From: Bigelowiella natans CCMP2755
Taxonomy: Eukaryota > Cercozoa > Chlorarachniophyceae
Length of the DNA: 64,000 bases
Direction: 5' to 3'
NCBI GenBank assembly: GCA_000320545.1
Contig: ADNK01001927.1
Coordinates: forward strand, 10,001-74,000
Position 1 is the stretch's first letter, and every line of letters begins with the position of its first letter. The notes below the pieces were generated by a model. That model was not told the origin of the DNA and ran no database searches. It worked only from the letters and a program-made list of their open reading frames with translations. Positions 51,062-61,700 of the stretch are shown here, in pieces. Made by a program: the position numbers and the translations under genes.

Positions 51062-53439
51062 TTAGTTTCTAAATGAAACGTAGAATGGTTCAGCAAACAT
51101 TGAATTTCCGCTACGGACAGACAATTTTTTGTTCAAGTATTTCGAACCATCATTTCCGAGGAGTTCCTCACTGGTGATCGGTTCGTCCGGAGTAGTACTA
51201 ATTGCAACAGCTTCATCTGCTCCGCTGCTGATATCTTCTCCTTTGCCAAGGCTGCTCGAAGGGTTTGAAGGCATGTTTGATAGCGACTCCACTGCGTTAC
51301 TTTCCTGATCTAATATCGTGGCAGATGATGAAGCAGCCACCACAGGAGAGCTAGTTGCTGCTGCTCCTTCTCCTATCGGAGCGACCTCAGCTACTGAAAT
51401 TGAAGCCGTAGTAACAGCAGATGATGATGCTATCGATGATGGCACTAATGGTGTTGACGACAGATTTGCTGATTCTACAGGTGATGTTGCATCGTTGCTG
51501 TTCCCTGCTTGCTTCTTATCTCCTTTTCCTGACCAAAATACAAAATATAATGTCAATGTTGAGGTTATTCATTGAAATTCCTCAGGTATGTGCGAGTGGT
51601 AGTGTGATTTTCTTTCTGATGGATAGAGGAAGTAAAGGAGTCATAAAGATAACGTCACAAAATACCTTCGATATTTCCTGCTGCACGGTGGTTCTGCATG
51701 GCCCGATCACGAGTTCTCTTCATGGAGTTGTAATAGTTCTTCAGCGCATTATCTGTACGGCCTGGCATCATCTTGGCTATGAGTGTCCAACGGTTTCCAT
51801 GTTTTTTATGCAATACTGAAAATAGCTGTTTCTCTTCTGCAGTGAGAGGCCCCTTTCTAAGGCCAGGCATGAGGTGATTTGTCCATCTTTCTCGGCACTG
51901 TTTTCCTGTTCTTCCTGGCATTAACTTTGCTACGACTGACCAGGACTTTGAACCGTACGTTTCCACAAGCCTGGTTAACATCGCATTTTCTTCATCGCTC
52001 CATGTCATTTTTCTCCCGGGAACGCGAAAACCAGCGACAGGAACAACTTCATGTTTTCCACCCATACCTACAATGCGATTAATAATATGACTATAATTGT
52101 AAATGGTATGCAATAGTGAAAATTCATAAGCTGTGATAGAAGTAATAGGAGTATCTAGGCAAATATACTGTTGATATTTCTTTGAGTGAATGACCTCCCA
52201 TCATCCGCATTGGATCATTATTGAAAGGATATGAGCTCTGCTGCAGGAGCATTTGCTGATTTAGTTGGTGCTGCATCATCTCCTGCTGGCTGCCGTAGAA
52301 TTGAAGTTGCTGTTGTTGCTGCTGCTGCTGTTGATGCAGGTTATATAGAGGCGAATTCAGTAGGGAATATCGTGCCTGCATCATGCCTGGACTGCCATTC
52401 GAGAGACCAGAAGAATCTCGCAACTGCTGATGCTGCTGCTGTTGCTGTTGCAGAGCTTTCGCAGATTGAGCTTGCAAGGCCTTGTGTGGGTGATGCTGCT
52501 GCAGCTGGGAGGTGCCTATATTGCCTGGAGGAACTGGAAGTCCTTGACTCATTGAGAGAAGCAAATTTGTCATATCCCGAGTTTGAGGTGATAAGGCTTC
52601 GGTGAGCCCTCTGCCACCAACTCCAAATCCTGATGAGACCTGCTGCTGAAGCTGTTGTTGCTGCTTCATCTTTAGTTCTGTGTGGTATATCCAAAGATTC
52701 GTAACGACTCAGAGAAATAGAATCCTAACCACCCTTCCCCGTGCAGTCACTACTTCTATTATACACGTATATTTTAATCCACTTGTAATTTAGTATTAGT
52801 ACAGCAGGCCGTATGACACCGTCTGAGAGAAGCGGCTAAAATAAAGTTCTACTTAAATACCGTTTGCAGCGCTATTGAGGTTGGCTGCTGCATCCCCATT
52901 GTCAGGTGAGAGAGGCCATGAAAGCGTCCGCGGTACCATCAAATCTAATACATCCCCCAGTCTTTGTTTCTTTTCGGCAGAAAAACCTGATAAAAATGGG
53001 GGGCCGGAAGCAGCACCGGTAGATTTGCCCCAATCTTTCTGCTGCCCTAAACCTGTATATAGCACACAACATATTATTGAGCTCGCAGGGCCAAGGCCAC
53101 TTCCTCGTCCTCCTTGAAAGTGGCTGTTGTCAAGAACCTACCTGGTGCATCTTGAGCTGAGACTCTACCAGGAGGAACTTGAATACCTAGGTTGTACGCC
53201 ATATTCCTTCCAAAGCTGTCTCCCATAACTCCACCTCCTCCTCCTAAGTTCAATGGCATTTGATCGATGCCGCGCTTTCTGGTTAATATAATGGCTGGTT
53301 GGGATTTCATTCCGCCTTGCTGATCAAGTACGATAGCACGCTGATGAGTTCCCTGAGAAGGCGCCTGCATTCCTTGAAAATCTCCCCGCCTCTCCATTTC
53401 TGCAGCAGTATTAGAGGAATGCCACGACACCTTCTTCAT
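51062..53439 (-). CDS. R2R3-like MYB transcription factor with Gln-rich region
   Basis: Five exons or more: 53439-53142, 53052 to about 52861, about 52692 to 52180, about 52065-51664, and about 51536-51062. Two adjacent MYB repeats are complete: WSDEENAMLTRLVETYGSKS with VVAKLMPGRTGKQCRERW, then PLTAEEKQLFSVLHKKHGNR with IAKMMPGRTDNALKNYYNS. These bind DNA as tandem helix-turn-helix units. N-terminal to them lies a Gln/Met-rich region with poly-Q runs, and the C-terminal 160 residues are Ser/Thr/Ala-rich, both typical of activation segments. Phases match at the first two and the last junction; the join into the MYB exon probably uses GGAG|GTCATT. The first ATG (53439) may not be the true start, as the exon begins after an acceptor about 20 bp upstream. 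Confidence 0.83.
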
Positions 53440-54744
53440 AGGTTCCAATGTACCCCCTGATAGAATATATGTGCGTAAGAGGCAACCCCCCCGTAGACTT
53501 GCTCACTACCTTCGATCAGGTTCGAATGCTGACGCTAGCCCCTTCAGTGTTGAAAAGGGGGCTACAACTTGTCCTTACCCCAACCTTCGGAAATTTTGGC
53601 TGTTCACCTAGCCTACGTCTCGCACTCTGCGTTGAGCGCTACTCGTATCTGCTTCGATTGAGCGGAGGCGTTACGAGTCTGTTTTCGCCTTCCTGTGTCG
53701 CTACTTCATACACGATATTGCGCGGAAACGGATTTTATGGATTTCGTCTTGCAACTCATTTATTTCCTGGAATTGAGTCCTGAGACAGGAAGCCGGTGTT
53801 TATTCAATGGATTTCTAACTACCCTGCCAGACGTTTCAATTTGCCGTTATCTCCGTTCCTGCGGTTCAACCGAATCCAGGATTTGTTTGGTTAAGAGATC
53901 GATTCGTGCTAAAACATGCCAAAATCCCCTGCATTCACATAATTATTATTTTCGTTGTCTCATCAATCATCTGGTACTATCAGCAATCCGATTCGAGATC
54001 ATTTGGAGTTATCTCTCATGATCTCGAGGTTTTGAGACTCACCGAGAGCAGAAAAATGACGCCAGCAAATTGAGTCTGTCCTCCTTTTTTTCCGAAGTGT
54101 GACTCTTTTTTTTTGGTGCCAGTTTTCTCTCAGAACATGCTAGGAATGATAAAATTCCATCAACATCATCTTGCAGGTAGGTCCTCCGATGCCGTTTCAT
54201 TGAGAGTGGCTGGGTTCAGTCTTGTCGTATACGCAGAACCTACTCACGACTCACAACCAAAAATGTTCGTTCAGGTCCAGAAACATGCACACCCTGCTGT
54301 CACATTCGATAAATAGTTGCAAAATGTGATGTCGCACTCCAGAATCTGGCCACAAAGCCCATTGGTTTTGAGCCGTAGGCGAGAACACAAACTTCTGTGA
54401 AAACTCGCAATTACGCATCCGTCACTGCAGTCACTGCTTTGACCGTTTGCTGATAAAATAGCACCCCCAGAAAAATGATGGAGATAGATGGTGTTGGCGA
54501 AGTTTCCCATGCTGCATCTGGTCGAACCTATGTAATTGATGGAAGCGAGAGTAATTCTCGGCGTTCATTTCCTCGAAAACTGGTGTGTAGCACACAGCAG
54601 CACACATCCATAAAAAAATCATTACACATTGATCTATGTCATCGATGCAAATAGTGCATAACATTGTTTTTTTTTTTACCTGTCAAAATTAAAATGTAGA
54701 GGGATCGCTCCACCGATTCTCTGCGTTCATGTCCGGAAAATGGT
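53440..54744. other. Intergenic region, possible MYB 5' exon
   Basis: No supported coding region. ORFs at 53448-54021 and 54113-54510 lack family signal. A 5' exon and promoter of the MYB gene should lie here. Confidence 0.4.
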
Positions 54745-56128
54745 ATGGCAACTGAACAAGACCTAAGGAGGAAAGCAATGGCACAAACAACAGGAAGGCG
54801 GAACAGCTGGCCCTCCCCTCCCGAGTTGATGCTGCTTTCTGAAGTTGCAGATAAAGTAACACAATATTGAAACTTTTATAGCATCCTATTCTCCTATTCT
54901 CATAATAAAAAACATTGCTTCAACATTTGAATCAGTACCGAAAGTTAGAAGAAGATACTTTTGCAAATGGAGGTCGCCGTGGAGTGGCAGTAGTAGTTCA
55001 AAATTCTACCTACTACCCCCACAAGAGTCCCCGCGTCCCCTTAAGACGACATTCTTTCAACAGTCCTCAAATTTCGAGTATGGAATTCCGAGAAAGTGCA
55101 CTAATTAGGTTGCATCAGGCAGAGCGCATTAGACAGAAAGCGAAAAGCAATTCCCTTCCTGATAGAAAGCAATTTCAAAGCGCACAAAATAGTCTGACTC
55201 ACTCTGTTCGCGGTGGACGTTTTGATTTACGCAATACAAGTTTCCACAAAATAGATGAATACCCAGATGGACCGCAAGATGACAAAAGACTCTTACGACG
55301 AGCCTCACTTCCTTCGTCACTTCAGCGCAAAACAACAACAATGCGTCAAGCATCTTCGCATTTCCCCCCTCGTGACGGGATTGATGCCATCCAATCCAGT
55401 CGTGAGAGAGAAATATTAATGAAAAAACAAATACTTATGAGGGAAATGAGAAAGGAGCATCTTTGTCAAAAAATTCAACAACTTAAGATCCTTCAGAGAA
55501 GACAAATTTATCATGACAAATTAAGGATGGCTCAAAACGGAAACTTAAAGGGTGCAACTTCTATCAATAATCATGAGAGTATAACCATCAAATACCAATT
55601 GAATCCCAACATCGAGTTTTCAGGAAATGAGGATACAACTCATTGTTTTCAGAGAGCACAAATAGGTTGCGTTTTCTAACAAACACTTCTTCGAAACCTT
55701 TGGGTCTATTGAATCATGTTTGGAAATGATTTTCAGGAGACCGCCTTTGCACAAGAAAGGAGCTTTCTGAGGGAGAGACATCAAAAGAACGGCAGAATCT
55801 AAAACCAGAAAAACAAGATGAGGGTCATTTTGAAAGCCAAAATGTATTGCAACTTTTCTGGAATATGGTTACAAAGTTTAACAAGTTGTACGAGAAGCAA
55901 GCACGTCTTACTGGGATGTCAAAGGTAAAATTGCATCATGGTATGCGTCGGCTGATGGGACTCACGCTTATTCTTTTAATAATCTACTAGGAAAATCAAG
56001 ATGTGAAGACTAAAAAACAAATGAAAGAAATACATGAGGCCTTGAGTGCTGTGCGCCTCTGGGGTGAAGCCCGCAAGGAGATAAACTCGGCAGCAATGCA
56101 CTACTTTGAATCTAGAAACGAACTTTGA
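54745..56128 (+). CDS. Coiled-coil protein of unknown function
   Basis: Four exons chain in phase, 388 residues: 54745-54855, 54936-55665, 55737-55924 and 55991-56128. No known domain was recognised. The start is MATEQDLRRKAMAQ; the middle is basic and Ser/Pro-rich with many RRxS sites (PLRRHSF, LLRRASLPSS) that look like basophilic kinase targets. A charged helix follows at about 195-235 (SREREILMKKQILMREMRKE) and predicts a coiled coil. The C-terminal part (FWNMVTKFNKLYEKQARL, MKEIHEALSAVRLWGEARKE) is also helical. This composition fits a cytoskeletal, basal-body or kinase-scaffold protein, but that is a guess. Its 3' end abuts word-biased sequence and the Copia element. Confidence 0.7.
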
Positions 56129-56669
56129 TTTCAGTTCATGCTAGCTTAGCATGGCCTTCTAGTGGTGGTGCTAGTGTCATCGTGAAGAAAGCGCAGGCCA
56201 TCTTCTACTTGATGTCACTTCACCAACTGTGCTCCAAGCCTCCACCATTGCTAGATTGACACAACACTCGCATGGCATGCATCATGGTGTGTGGCAGAAT
56301 GAAAGATTACTGGTCTGAAAGCTAATAATTTATAATTTTTTTTTTAGCTTCTGCCACACACACACTAGCACACACTCATGTGTGCACGTTGAGCAGCCAT
56401 GCAAAAATGCAGGCTCAATTTCCATGTCTGGTATACGGGATGTGAGAATGTAACACAAAATGTGTGCACTATAGCACATCTAGACATCAGCAACACAGCT
56501 AGCACAGCTAGACTGTGGAACCACATGCATGACCAATTCCAGAATTGGCTGCCATCATGCATCGCAGTGACGACACCAAACGACTGACAACAGCATCGCG
56601 CAGCATGTGTAGCAGAAAGAGAAACATACAGACCACTGCATGCACTGCTAGGCTGCGCTGCTGCAGTGG
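56129..56669. other. Intergenic block, CTAG/TGCA-rich, into which the Copia element inserted
   Basis: Contains many CTAG and GCATGCA words (56145-56520) and no supported gene. The same style of sequence resumes after the element at 63779. Confidence 0.6.
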
Positions 56670-56674
56670 GCGAC
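56670..56674. repeat. Target site duplication, left copy
   Basis: GCGAC directly before the 3' LTR end; matches 63774-63778. Confidence 0.9.
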
Positions 56675-57032
56675 TTTTAGCGGACTAGCGGTAGCTGTTT
56701 GGCTTTTGTGCGCGGGACTGTGCTGTTGATGTTGGAAAGTCAACACGCGGTCTCGTGTGCTTTTGGATTCTGATGATGACTTGTGACTTGCGCTGCACGC
56801 ATGTGCGCATTGGGTTCCGGCGCATTCGCGAAGATTCTCGAATCTTCCAGAATTCTCTCGAATTCTCTCGAGTGTTTCTGGAAGGTTCTCGAAGCTTCCG
56901 GAATGTTCTCGAAGATTCTGGAAGTTCTGAGAACTTCCATGCGCATGTGCGCAGCGCAGCGTGCAGCACGAGTGGACGTGCGCATGCTGCGACAGCTCCT
57001 TGATCGTGGGTGGCGCGGCCAGACCGCTGACA
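56675..57032 (-). repeat. 3' LTR of Copia element
   Basis: 358 bp; on the element strand it begins TGTCAGCGG and ends CGCTAAAA. Positions 56688-57032 are identical to 63429-63773, and 56675-56687 differ at three places. It does not end in the usual CA. Confidence 0.92.
56825..56923. promoter_or_regulatory. Heat-shock-element array in 3' LTR
   Basis: Alternating TTC and GAA triplets spaced exactly 5 bp: six units at 56825-56852, a degenerate stretch (CTC/GAA), and ten units at 56876-56923. This is the nGAAnn/nTTCnn layout bound by trimeric heat-shock factors. Same array as 63566-63664. Confidence 0.8.
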
Positions 57033-57041
57033 CGCCCCCAT
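57033..57041 (-). other. Polypurine-tract-like sequence next to the 3' LTR
   Basis: On the element strand TGGGGGCG abuts the TGTCAG start of the 3' LTR, the position where plus-strand DNA synthesis is primed. The tract is short. Confidence 0.5.
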
Positions 57042-57058
57042 GGACGTGGTGACCACGA

Positions 57059-58036
57059 TCAGAGTGCTGATGTGCACGTGCCATTTCTGCCATGGTGACA
57101 GAACTTTTGCACGGTGCTGCACATGGACGCCATTCCCAAAGGTTTCGGAGTCCGAATGGTTGGCAATGTTTTGCCGACCAAACATCGCACCACCAGACGC
57201 CCAAAAACTCTGTGCAGAGGCACAAAATTCCCAGGCTTGCAACTGGGCAAGGTGCCATGGGCATGGTGCACTCCGAAATCGGCAGGAAAAATTCTTGCCT
57301 GACTGGGCAAGGTGCCACCATTTCGGTACGAACTGGGACTTGTCCAAAAATTAATTTTTTTTGAACGACACCAGTGTGCTTCCAGAAAAGAATTTTTCTG
57401 CGACACTGGTGCACTTCCAGAAAAAATTCTGGAATCCCCTGGGCACTTCCAGAAAGATTCCAGAAAAATTCCGGAATGCCCTACGTTCGTCACCTGCACC
57501 CACATGCGGTGTTGACCAAGGCTCGGTAGGTAGGTAGACAGGTGGGTAGTGCAAGTAGTCCTTTCCTCCTTCTTCTTCTTCTTCTGTTTTTCGTCATCAG
57601 CAGTACGAGCAGCACGACCCTTCTGGTTTGATCGTTGCTGTTTGATGCCATCTCTGTCACTTACACTGTCACTACTGCTGCTGCTGTTTGCGTTGTGATG
57701 GCTACGGCGGTCTACTTTGAAGGGTTGTTTCTGATGCCCATGAAAGTTCCAGAAAGATTCCAGATTGTTGCTGCGTTTTTGTGAGACTAAGCTAATACTA
57801 GCTGTTTCGTTAGTGATATGACGAGGAAGGGGGGGTGGAGGAGCCCCCTCAAAGCTTTGTTGAGGGACCGCTGCTCTTGCCTGGTCCCGAACGTTCGACC
57901 CCAAGTATGCTTCGCCCTGTAGGCGCGATTTTGTCTCATAAGGTGCGGCCAATTTCGATCTATCGGTGTCCTTGCCATGATAACCTTTTGTGCCAGAACC
58001 CTCATTGTGATAGATTCCCCTTCTGCCTGCTTCCAT
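57059..58036 (-). CDS. Accessory ORF of the Copia element, downstream of pol
   Basis: A 325-codon ORF from an ATG at 58036, same strand as pol, between pol and the 3' LTR, a place where Copia elements normally have no gene. The product is basic and low in hydrophobic segments: a Gly/Lys/Arg-rich start, a proline patch (APPPPLP), a Ser run (NANSSSSSDSVSD) and a Lys run (KQKKKKKEE). The C-terminal third, from about residue 180, is translated from sequence rich in TTCCAGAA repeats and may not be selected as protein. No envelope-like signal peptide or membrane helix is seen. It could be captured host sequence or an element-specific RNA-binding or nuclear protein. Confidence 0.5.
   Translation of the reverse strand: MEAGRRGIYHNEGSGTKGYHGKDTDRSKLAAPYETKSRLQGEAYLGSNVRDQARAAVPQQSFEGAPPPPLPRHITNETASISLVSQKRSNNLESFWNFHGHQKQPFKVDRRSHHNANSSSSSDSVSDRDGIKQQRSNQKGRAARTADDEKQKKKKKEERTTCTTHLSTYLPSLGQHRMWVQVTNVGHSGIFLESFWKCPGDSRIFSGSAPVSQKNSFLEAHWCRSKKINFWTSPSSYRNGGTLPSQARIFPADFGVHHAHGTLPSCKPGNFVPLHRVFGRLVVRCLVGKTLPTIRTPKPLGMASMCSTVQKFCHHGRNGTCTSAL
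57380..57477. promoter_or_regulatory. Second cluster of TTCnnGAA motifs near the 3' end of the element
   Basis: Several TTCCAGAA and TTCTGGAA/TTCCGGAA pairs lie here with less regular spacing than in the LTR. Possibly extra heat-shock-factor sites or remnants of a related LTR. Confidence 0.45.
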
Positions 58037-58549
58037 GAAGGGGGGAGCGAGGATTCTCTTACCGGAAAGCTATAACGACGGTTATTGAATTATTTATATA
58101 ATAATGAGTCATCACTGAGCACCATAAGGGGCGCTAACTTCCTCATAATGAATATTCACCGCTTCGACCGGCCTGGATCTGTGATAGCCATTTCTCTGCG
58201 TAACTATTTGGTTGTCTTTGTGAATAGGCCCTCCTTGGTAGTCATGCTGTGGACGATCCGTTAACCCTGTATGGAGACTCAAGTTCACGTGCCTTAGAAA
58301 TCGCTATATTACCCATGCTGCTTTGTTGCGGTCTCTGCATTTCTTTATTGTGGCCATTGTACATAGGAGCCACAGCAGATGCCTCGCCACTTCCAATATA
58401 ATACCGATAATTGTGTGGATCTCCAGGCGATCGTTTTTCCTTTTGTTAACTTCGTAGGTATCTTGTAGTATACAGCTTTTGCATGTTCTCTCCTTATATT
58501 TGACTTCGTATTTGTTATACACTAGGTATCTCGTCTTCATTATTATATC

Positions 58550-58660
58550 CGCCCCCATGATTGTGCAGTGTCTGGAAGACACTGTGCAATCATATAGAAA
58601 TCTATAGCGTATTCTACATTCGCCCCCATGATAGCGAGAGTGTCTGGAAGACACTGTGCA
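58550..58660. repeat. Two hairpin-forming direct repeats inside the Copia element
   Basis: Copies at 58550-58588 and 58621-58660 share CGCCCCCATGAT and TGTCTGGAAGACACTGTGCA. CAGTGTCT-GGA-AGACACTG in the first copy makes a perfect 8-bp stem. They lie in the 0.75-kb stretch between the pol stop and the accessory ORF. Confidence 0.85.
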
Positions 58661-58786
58661 TATAGTCCATAGCAAGATACGCAAGGAAAGGTACACACAT
58701 ACAAAGATGTGTGCCATTAAAACCTTGCAGCCTATATGTTTATATGTTGTAGGTTTCTAAATGGACGTGGGGCTTTCATAGGGCGA

Positions 58787-61700
58787 CTAAGCGGACGTGG
58801 GGCCGACAAGGCGAGGGAGCTTGTAAGGTAGAGTCTTTGTAGTTATTTTTCTTTTTCTGGTGCCTTGTAGCATGATGGTTAGTTTTTCTCTGTATGATAT
58901 AGGGAACAAGAAATCACAGTGTTTCTTGTTGCTAGGTCCTGGTAGAGCCTTAGTAAGTATATCAGCGGGATTGTCCTCCCCAGGTATTTTGTTTATGCAG
59001 ATCTGCTTAGTTTGATAGTTATCACGAACATTGTGATATTCTATCCTTATGTTCTTGCCTTTTTGTGTGAATCCAGGCTTGGCTGCAATGGAGATAGCTG
59101 CTTGAGAGTCACAATACACAGGTACAGGTTTCGGTATCTTCATCTTTAACTCCTGTAGTAACTGAGTGACATACACTAACTCTCTGCATATATCTGATAG
59201 TGCTATGTACTCAGCCTCGCCACTGGACATAGCAACGACCTTTTGCTTGTTGCTCTTCCAGACAACAGGTGCGTTGCTTAGCGATATGAAATATCCTGAG
59301 TATGATTTACCCGTTTTCTTGCAGGTTTTCCAGGAGGCATCGACGTAAGCTTTAAGCTCAGGTTTGGACGCTGCTTTAAAGGTAATTCTTTTATCCTTTG
59401 TATTGACCAGATACTGCAGTAAGCGTACTGCAGCGATGTAGTGTATAGTTCTAGGATCTTGACTGTAGGAAGCTAGACGAGATAGAGTGTAGCATATGTC
59501 TGGTCTAGTAGCCACAGCTGCATACATTGCAGCTCCTATGATGGATCTGTATGCCTTTTGATCCACCTTATCATGCTCCTCGTATTCGTCTAACTTCGAT
59601 CCTGTTATCATTGGTGTTTTTGCTCTTTTCGTAGGCGTGATATCATACTTCTGGGCGAGTCTGGTGAGGTAGTCTTCCTGCGATATCCAATAGTTTCCCT
59701 CATTGTCGCTACCAACTCTTATGCCCAGTGTTTTCTTTAGCTCGCCTTCATCGCGAAACTCAAACTTGTCGCCTATTCGCTTCATGACAAAGTCCAGGTC
59801 TTTCTTATCTTGATATGCTATGCATATGTCATCCACGAAACATGACAATATGATGATTCTTCCTTGTCTGTGCATTATCATTAGGCAAGGATCGGAGTAA
59901 AGCTGGACGAAGCCAATGGCGTTGAGATGCTCGAGCAAGGTAAGGCTGAATATTGCACTTGCTTGTGTCAGCCCATAAATGCTTTTATTTACCAGTAGGG
60001 CTAGTGGAAGGCCACTGTTGTATAGCCGGATTTCATCAGGTGTCTTCGGCTTCCACCCTTTAGGTATTTCCATGTATACTTTACAGTCCATCTTTCCAGT
60101 TAGGAAAGCTGTAAGTATATCTATCCCGTGTAGTTTTAGCTTGAGGATAGATGCTATGGCTAACATTATCCGAAAACTATTTAGGGACAACGTCGGGGAA
60201 TAAGAGAAGAAGGAGTCTTCTCCCGGGATCTGCGTGAACCCTCGCGCGACCAGCCTTGACTTATACCGAATGGTATAGTCTACATTTATTTTCTTCTTGA
60301 ATACCCATTTAGATGTAACGAAATTTGTATCCTTAGGTCGCACTACCAGCGTAAACGTTCCAAGTTTTCGAAGCTGGTGCAGTTCCTCTTCCGTAGAAGG
60401 TATCCAATGCTTCTTATCATCTCCTGTGATTGCATCGTCATACGTCTTAGGAAGGTCCTCGATCTCATGTACTGATGGAGCTTTTATATTCATCAGGCGG
60501 TCGTAATAGCTACCAAGTATTCCGTAACGAATACCAGGTACTCCCCTATTTTCTCTATTCGACCTTCGAGGCTTACTTTTTGCTTTTGTTTCAGGCCCAC
60601 CATCCTCTGGCAACTCGTCAGTTGCACTGGATGGTTCGGGGGCGTCCGCGTCGGCAGGACCTTCTGGATAAAGGTACGCCAAAGCCGAATCACTAACTTT
60701 GTTTCTCTTCAGCGAAGGAAACTTAAACACTGTGTGGTACCATTTAGTTACACGGACTCTTTTAATTTTCAGCGTCTTCGTGGCGACGAGAAAAGTACCA
60801 AATCTATCGTCATATCCCAACATACGTACGTATTCACCTCTAGCACCCATACCACCTGCAGGTCGGAGTTCCTTGTCGATGTGGTTTACTCCGATGCATC
60901 CCCAGGTAGTTAGATTCTTTAGATTTGGTTGCTCATGGTGCAGTAGTTCTTTAGGCGTTTTTCTACCAGGTGTGCTGCGATGTGAGGTGACGTTGTGGAG
61001 ATATGCTGCAGTCTGAGCTGCGTAGGACCAGTATCCGACCGGTAAGCGTGCATGTTCTAACATAGCTCTTGTTTTCGCCATGATAGTCTGTATGTGACGC
61101 TCGGACATTCCATTTTGCTCAGGTGTTCGGGCGGTGCTAGGAACCCATTTTATTCCTTCGGAGGTGAGCCAGCTATGTAGCTTTGCGCTCATATATTCAC
61201 CTCCACCATCCGATCTGAATTCGTCTATGCTTCCACAACCTGGAAGCTTTCTGATGTGCTTTATGAACTGTATGGTTTTCTGCGTAACTTCGCTTTTCTT
61301 TCTCAAGAGCTCCAAGGTAACCCACCTTGTTCCTTCATGTACGAATATTACGAAATACTTGTAACCATCCATGCTGTTAGGCATGGTCTTTACATCAGAG
61401 TGAATTCTATTCCACATCCGGTTTTTCTTGTGGATATCAGGTACACATTTTTGCTTCTTTTTGACAGCATCGTCCTCAATCTTTGCTTTATTCCGATGCT
61501 GTTTCATCCTTTCTTGGGCGCTTGGATCAAAGATCGGAGATCTTTTTGTTTTGGCTACATCACAGGCCTTGCAAAAGATCTTCTTTGGTATTTTTATCGT
61601 CTTGGAATAAGGTAAACCTTCTGTAACTGCATAGGTGTCTCTTATCTTATCCGCTGCGATGTGCCCTAGGATGTTATGTGCGTGCTTGATTGAAGATGGC

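Noticed and set aside
56688-57032. LTR limited to the 345 identical bases
   Set aside because: Extending by 13 bp (three mismatches) brings both the GCGAC target duplications and the primer site exactly to the LTR ends, which the shorter limit does not.
56740-57414. Arg/Ser/Glu-rich ORFs in both strands of the LTRs, duplicated at 63408-63847
   Set aside because: They translate the GAA/TTC heat-shock-element array; the repeats explain the open frames and the identity between the two places.
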